DNA of 10,864 nt from a bacterium (GTDB lineage Bacteria > Planctomycetota > B15-G4 > JADJEK01). The stretch lies in NCBI GenBank assembly GCA_030428825.1, contig JAUIEL010000173.1, forward strand, positions 1-10,864, written 5' to 3'. Both the position numbers and the translations under genes were made by a program. Positions 7,651-10,864 of this stretch are shown piece by piece (within the stretch, counting starts at the first letter, position 1; each line of letters starts with the position of its first letter). Under the pieces are notes generated by a model, which did not search any database, was not told the DNA's origin, and worked only from the letters and a program-made list of their open reading frames with translations.

Positions 7651-7680
7651 CGGTCTCTCTCCTACAAAGGCGGTCTCTCT
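7651..7680 (-). repeat. Two 10-bp direct repeats overlapping the hsp20 leader
   Basis: AGAGAGACCG (minus strand) occurs exactly twice, at 7651-7660 and 7671-7680, spaced 20 bp start to start (about two helical turns). The copy next to the gene ends right at the ATG and overlaps the Shine-Dalgarno site GGAGA (7658-7662). This could be a protein-binding site controlling hsp20 or a simple local duplication; only the repeat is seen. Confidence 0.45.
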
Positions 7681-7954
7681 CGAACACGATCGCCGGGCGC
7701 GGGCGGCGACCCGAGTCCGGCTTCGGACCCTCGAGCAATCGGCGTACCCGCCCCGAGCCCCTCGACTTCGCGCGGCGGTTCGCGCAACGTTCCCCGCTCC
7801 CCCGGGCCACCTCCCCCAGCGCCGTCTCCGGTCGCGCACGGAACACCGATCCGTCGCGCGGCGATCGCCGGAACACGGCTTGCGGAACGCCCCCCCGAAC
7901 CGAGGCGTCCGCGGCGGCCCCGCCCGGACCGTGTCCCGCTCCGTGCGTCGGACG

Positions 7955-7961
7955 AAGGAGG
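7955..7961 (+). promoter_or_regulatory. Strong Shine-Dalgarno site for the 21-codon ORF
   Basis: AAGGAGG, 5 nt before the ATG at 7967. It is the closest match to the anti-Shine-Dalgarno consensus in the window and the main reason to believe the tiny ORF is translated. Confidence 0.6.
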
Positions 7962-7966
7962 AGACG

Positions 7967-8032
7967 ATGGCCCACGAAGTCGGTGGCCGGCTGACGAAAT
8001 CGGTGGCGCGCCTCGGCGCGACCGGAAGCTGA
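7967..8032 (+). CDS. Candidate 21-residue peptide (leader or small protein)
   Basis: The ORF encodes MAHEVGGRLTKSVARLGATGS, a short basic peptide with a possible amphipathic stretch (RLTKSVARLG). Evidence that it is real: AAGGAGG at ideal spacing, a stop only 4 nt before the next start (TGA-GCCG-ATG), and the second gene having only a weak Shine-Dalgarno of its own (GGAAG). Together these suggest that ribosomes finishing this ORF reinitiate on the 81-residue gene. It has no Cys, Trp or runs of one amino acid, so it does not look like a classical amino-acid attenuator peptide. It could be only a translation-entry leader. No homologue is recognised. Confidence 0.45.
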   Translation: MAHEVGGRLTKSVARLGATGS

Positions 8033-8036
8033 GCCG

Positions 8037-8282
8037 ATGGACCGGCCCCGCCACCCCGTCTTCGAAGCCGTCGATCGCGTGAGCGGAGCGCGGTACCGCC
8101 TCGACCCGTCCGAGCATCCCGACGACCTTCTCGACGTGCTCGCGGCGAGCGGCTGGTACCTCGTCCGACCGATCCGACGGGTCGCCGACGGGCGACCCTG
8201 CGAGCTCCGTTCGCCGCTCGACGAGAGGGAGTCGCGCCGTTCCCTCCGACTCGGTTCCCGCCCGCACGACGACGTCGCATGA
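8037..8282 (+). CDS. Uncharacterised 81-residue protein upstream of the HAD-ATPase fusion
   Basis: A small hydrophilic, Arg/Asp-rich cytoplasmic-type protein with no signal peptide or membrane segment. The likely folded part is ~8-60: VFEAVDRVSGARYRLDP, then LLDVLAASGWYLVRPIRRV. It ends in a polar Arg/Asp tail. About 84% of codons end in G or C by my count, in line with the other genes, which supports coding. The start is the first possible one after an in-frame stop at 7992. Its final TGA overlaps the ATG of the next gene (ATGA), so the two are almost certainly co-transcribed and translationally coupled. I do not recognise the family. A role tied to the fusion protein, as partner or regulator, is inference from coupling only. 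Confidence 0.72.
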   Translation: MDRPRHPVFEAVDRVSGARYRLDPSEHPDDLLDVLAASGWYLVRPIRRVADGRPCELRSPLDERESRRSLRLGSRPHDDVA

Positions 8283-10036
8283 AGCCGAAGGTCCTCGCGC
8301 TCGACTACGACGGGACGATCGCGATCGACGGCGCGCTCGACCCGACGGTCCGCGAGGCGATCGCGGAGGCGCGCGGGCGGAACCTCGACGTCCTCCTCGT
8401 GACCGGCCGGATCCTGGCCGACCTCGAGCGGCACCTCGACGACCTCTCGATCTTCCACGCCGTCGTCGCGGAGAACGGCGCGGTGCTGCACTTCCCCTCC
8501 AGCCGGCGCTCCGTGCTCCTCGCGCCGCCGCCGAAGGCCGACTTCCTCGACGAGCTGCGCCGCCGCGACGTCCCGTTCCTCGCCGGCCAGTGCGTCGTGG
8601 AGACCGACGCCCACCACGCGGCCGCCGTCCTCGAGGTGATCCGGGAGACCGAACTGCCGCTCGTGCTCCAGTTCAACCGAGGGAGGCTGATGATCCTCCC
8701 GCAGGCGGTCAGCAAGGCGACCGGCCTCCGCGAGGCGCTCCGGGCGCTCCGCCTGTCGACCCACGACACCGTCGGGATCGGCGACGGCGAGAACGACCAC
8801 CAGCTCCTCACGGTCTGCGAGATCGGCGCCGCGGTCGCCTGGGGGAGCCGCGCGTTGATCGCGACGGCCGACGAGGTGGTCCCGGGCGACGGCCCGCCGG
8901 CGGTCGCGGAGTACGTCCGCGCGTTGCTCCGCGAGCCTCGGATCGGACCGGAGCGCCTCGGCCGCCGACGTCTCCACCTCGGGGTGGGCGAGGGGGGCGC
9001 GCCGTTCGAGCTCGCGCTGCGCGGCCGGAACGCCCTGATCACCGGGGACACGCAGTCCGGCAAGTCGTGGGTCGCCGGCGTCCTCTGCGAGCAGCTCGTC
9101 CTCGACCACTACTGCGTCTGCGTCATCGACCCGGAGGGAGAGTACGGCACGCTCGAGTCGCTCCCCTCGGTGATCGTCTTCGACCCCGACTCGCCCCCCG
9201 CGCTCGTGGAGGTCGAGCGGGCGCTCCGCTACCCCGACGTCTCGACGGTCATCGACCTCTCGTGCCTGTCGCTCGAGACGAAACGGACCTACGTCCGGAG
9301 CCTCCTCGCCCACCTGCGGGACCTCCGCCGCCGGACCGGACTGCCGCACCGCATCGTCCTCGACGAGGCGCACTACTTCCTCCACGACCCGGAGGTGACG
9401 CGGCTCCTCGACCTCTCGCTCGGCGGTCACACCTTCGTGACGTGGCACGCGTCGCAGCTCGCGCCGGACGTGCTGGCGTCGGCCGACGCGATCGTCGCGA
9501 CCCGGGTCTCGGACCCCGAAGAGGCCCGCGCCCTGCACGCGCTGCGCGGCGGCGACGTCGACCGTCACGCCTGGGCGACCGCGCTCGGCGGGCTCGAGAA
9601 CGAGTGGGCGGCCCTCCTCCCCGGCGCCGAGGAGTCGGGCGAGCAGCTGCTCCGGTTCCGGGTCTCCGCGCGCCTGACCGCGCACGTGCGGCACCTCCAC
9701 AAGTACCTGAACCTCCACGTGCCGGCCGGGCGGGCGTTCGTGTTCCGCGGATCCTCCGACGGCGGCCCGACCACCGCGGTCTCGACGCTCGGCGAGCTGC
9801 TCTCGTTCCTCGCCTCGGCCCCCGATCTCGACCGGCACCTCCGCCGTCACGACCTCTCGCGCTGGATCCTCGACGTGTTCGAGGACCGCGCCCTCGGCCA
9901 CCGCGTGCTCCAGCTCGAGGAGCGATACGAGGCGGGGGCCCTCCCGCGGCCGCACCGCGCCCTGATCGCCGCCGTGCGCGGCCGTCTCGGCGGGCGCGAG
10001 TGCGGCGACGAGGGGGCGGTCGCCGCGGCGCCGTGA
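8279..10036 (+). CDS. HAD phosphatase fused to HerA/DUF87-type P-loop ATPase
   Basis: A 585-residue cytoplasmic protein with two apparently intact enzyme modules. Residues 1-~215 are a Cof/sucrose-phosphatase-type HAD hydrolase: DYDGT (nucleophile D9, acid D11), VTGR (T42), K146 and GDGENDHQ (D169, D173). About 100 residues between motifs II and III fit a C2 cap. Residues ~232-480 resemble the HerA/DUF87 ATPase core: Walker A GDTQSGKS (256-263), VIDPEGEY (282-289) and Walker B IVLDEAHYF (359-367). The usual HerA N-terminal barrel is absent; the HAD domain takes its place. The tail (~470-570) has HKYLNLHVPAGRAFVFRG and HLRRHDLSRWILDVFEDRALGH, similar to an H..R.D.S.W(I/L).DV..D motif of DUF5752-like domains (from memory, uncertain). 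There is no Shine-Dalgarno; the start overlaps the upstream stop. Substrate unknown: nucleic acid end, nucleotide or sugar phosphate are all possible. Confidence 0.9.
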   Translation: MKPKVLALDYDGTIAIDGALDPTVREAIAEARGRNLDVLLVTGRILADLERHLDDLSIFHAVVAENGAVLHFPSSRRSVLLAPPPKADFLDELRRRDVPFLAGQCVVETDAHHAAAVLEVIRETELPLVLQFNRGRLMILPQAVSKATGLREALRALRLSTHDTVGIGDGENDHQLLTVCEIGAAVAWGSRALIATADEVVPGDGPPAVAEYVRALLREPRIGPERLGRRRLHLGVGEGGAPFELALRGRNALITGDTQSGKSWVAGVLCEQLVLDHYCVCVIDPEGEYGTLESLPSVIVFDPDSPPALVEVERALRYPDVSTVIDLSCLSLETKRTYVRSLLAHLRDLRRRTGLPHRIVLDEAHYFLHDPEVTRLLDLSLGGHTFVTWHASQLAPDVLASADAIVATRVSDPEEARALHALRGGDVDRHAWATALGGLENEWAALLPGAEESGEQLLRFRVSARLTAHVRHLHKYLNLHVPAGRAFVFRGSSDGGPTTAVSTLGELLSFLASAPDLDRHLRRHDLSRWILDVFEDRALGHRVLQLEERYEAGALPRPHRALIAAVRGRLGGRECGDEGAVAAAP

Positions 10037-10083
10037 GCACGGCCCGAAGATTGCTCGACGTCGTCCGCGGAGGGCCGCCCCTC

Positions 10084-10113
10084 GGTCGACCGCGGAAGGT
10101 CCCGCGGTCGGCT
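10084..10113 (+). terminator. Hairpin between the fusion gene and lon
   Basis: CGACCGCGG (10087-10095) pairs exactly with CCGCGGTCG (10102-10110) around a 6-nt loop, and three more pairs including G-T wobbles extend it to 10084-10113. It begins 48 nt after the fusion gene stop and ends 21 nt before the lon ATG, with no T-tract. It may terminate the upstream operon, or lie in the lon leader and affect its expression; sequence alone does not decide. Confidence 0.45.
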
Positions 10114-10123
10114 CGCACGAACC

Positions 10124-10127
10124 GGAG
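10124..10127 (+). promoter_or_regulatory. Shine-Dalgarno site for lon
   Basis: GGAG, 7 nt upstream of the ATG at 10135. It supports this start, which places the conserved LPLLAVR segment at residue 22. Confidence 0.6.
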
Positions 10128-10134
10128 TCGACGA

Positions 10135-10864
10135 ATGAACCCAGAGCCCGAGGTGCCGAGCGAGGATCCCGAGCGGAAGCCGCTTCCCGAGGGCGCCCTC
10201 CCCCTGCTGGCGGTCCGCGCGACCGTCCTCTCCCCCGGCATGATCACTCCGCTCGCCGTCGGTCGCCCCCGGTCCGTCGCCGCGGTCGAGGCCGCGATGC
10301 GGGACGACCGCCTCCTCGGTGTGGTCTGCCAGAGGGACGCGAAGCAGGACGACCCCGCGGTCCGGGACCTCCATCCGGTCGGCACGTCGGCGCGGATCCT
10401 CCGCGCGCTCGAGGCGCCCGACGGCCACCGCGTCATCGTTCAAGGCGTCGAGCGCGTCCGCCTCGGCCAGCCGATCGAGGGCGAGGCGTACCTCGCCGCG
10501 CGGGTCTCTCCGGTGTCGGCGCCGAAGGTCCCCGAGTCGCAGACGTCCGAGCTCGAGGGACGCGTCCTCCACCTCCGCACGCTCGCCGCGGAGGCGATCG
10601 CGCTCCTCCCCGAGGCACCGGCCGGAGCCCCCGAGCTCCTGACCGCGACGACCGATGCCGACACGCTCGTCGACGCGCTGCTCGGGTTCCTCGACGCGAC
10701 CCCGGACGAGAAGCAGGAGATCCTCGCCGCGACCGACCCGTTCGAGCGCCTGCGCCTCGCGTCGGACCGCCTCTCCCACCAGATCGAGGTCCTGAAGGTG
10801 ACCCGCCGCCTCCGCGAGTCGGCGCAGGGATCGATGGAGAAGGCGCAGCGGGAGTACTTCCTCC
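10135..10864 (+). CDS. lon: Lon protease, N-terminal 243 residues (cut by window end)
   Basis: ATP-dependent serine protease of the AAA+ class that degrades misfolded and regulatory proteins in the cytoplasm. Only the substrate-recognition part is in the window; the ATPase and Ser/Lys protease domains lie beyond the right edge. The LON domain is clear: ALPLLAVRATVLSPGMITPLAVGR (21-44 region), VEAAMRDDRLLGVVCQRD, VGTSARILRALEAPDG and VIVQGVERVRL. The helical part follows with LLGFLDATPDEKQEILAATDPFERL, and QGSMEKAQREYFL (231-243) matches the Lon segment just before the AAA+ module. It is therefore a genuine Lon, not a stand-alone LON-domain protein. An acidic ~18-residue N-terminal extension precedes the domain. 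A hairpin sits in the short leader. Heat-shock control is usual for lon, but no CIRCE or other heat-shock motif was found here. Confidence 0.95.
   Translation, partial: MNPEPEVPSEDPERKPLPEGALPLLAVRATVLSPGMITPLAVGRPRSVAAVEAAMRDDRLLGVVCQRDAKQDDPAVRDLHPVGTSARILRALEAPDGHRVIVQGVERVRLGQPIEGEAYLAARVSPVSAPKVPESQTSELEGRVLHLRTLAAEAIALLPEAPAGAPELLTATTDADTLVDALLGFLDATPDEKQEILAATDPFERLRLASDRLSHQIEVLKVTRRLRESAQGSMEKAQREYFL

Larger units (their letters stand above)
7651..7966. other. 316-bp divergent intergenic region, hsp20 against the small-ORF/fusion operon
   Basis: The frames that cross it are Arg/Pro/Ala-rich shadows without start-site support. Apart from the hsp20 leader repeats and the Shine-Dalgarno at its right end, I see only short GC-rich partial palindromes (for example ACGGA...TCCGT around 7838-7855). 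Promoters for both directions must be here or nearby, but none can be assigned with confidence. Confidence 0.5.

Noticed and set aside
7651..7966. CIRCE or sigma-32 promoter for hsp20
   Set aside because: No TTAGCACTC-N9-GAGTGCTAA or CTTGAA/CCCCAT-like elements were found on either strand.
7451..8032. 193-codon frame that ends with the 21-codon ORF
   Set aside because: The upstream part is antisense to hsp20 and then Arg/Pro-rich shadow; the strong Shine-Dalgarno marks the internal ATG at 7967 as the only supported start.
4822..8082. 1086-codon plus-strand frame
   Set aside because: It passes antisense over the propeller gene, out of frame through mgtE and antisense over hsp20, with no recognisable domain.
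7651..8280. Long N-terminal extension of hsp20
   Set aside because: It would overlap the divergent small ORFs, is Arg/Gly-rich and unlike Hsp20 proteins; the site GGAG before 7650 gives the normal length.
5489..9955. 1488-codon open frame on the minus strand
   Set aside because: It runs antisense or out of frame through the propeller gene, mgtE, hsp20 and the fusion gene; its translation is dominated by Arg, Glu, Asp, Val and Ala without any motif. It is a product of very high GC and few stop codons.
8279..10036. Complete HerA-NurA type defence or repair module
   Set aside because: No nuclease, methylase, SIR2 or other known partner gene is next to the ATPase; neighbours are small unknown ORFs and lon, so a named defence system cannot be claimed.

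Overview
The window is very GC-rich (third codon positions are nearly all G or C, and every strand carries long Arg/Ala/Gly-rich shadow frames). It looks like a chromosomal segment of an uncultured or little-studied bacterium, most likely a Planctomycetota-type lineage. The main reason is three consecutive exported proteins that end in related beta-rich C-terminal domains of a kind I associate with high-GC planctomycete genomes. The Mg2+ transporter also carries a variant pore motif of a kind I recall from such genomes. This placement is an inference from protein style. There is no rRNA, tRNA, CRISPR array, insertion sequence or phage gene in the window.

Left half (1-5645): a surface or secreted protein block. 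A 5'-truncated beta-helix-like protein (+, 1-951) converges on a 597-residue exported repeat protein (-, 1137-2930) across a strong 13-bp hairpin (1078-1113). Upstream of the latter and on the same strand is an 806-residue exported protein (-, 3225-5645) built from about 14 propeller-type repeats. The two minus-strand proteins have clear signal peptides and well-placed Shine-Dalgarno sites.

Middle (5646-7650): a 152-bp divergent control region separates the propeller protein from mgtE (+, 5798-7174), a complete CBS-domain Mg2+ channel/transporter. It converges at 32 bp on a small heat-shock protein gene of the Hsp20 family (-, 7207-7650).

Right part (7651-10864): a 316-bp divergent intergenic region leads into a tightly packed plus-strand set. 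This starts with a 21-codon ORF carrying the best Shine-Dalgarno site in the window, followed 4 nt later by an uncharacterised 81-residue protein. That gene overlaps by ATGA a 585-residue fusion of a Cof/sucrose-phosphatase-type HAD phosphatase with a HerA/DUF87-type P-loop ATPase. After a hairpin comes the first 243 codons of a Lon protease, cut by the window end. The fusion gene with its two coupled small upstream ORFs, placed between two proteostasis genes (hsp20 and lon), is the most unusual part of the window. No function for it can be read from sequence alone.
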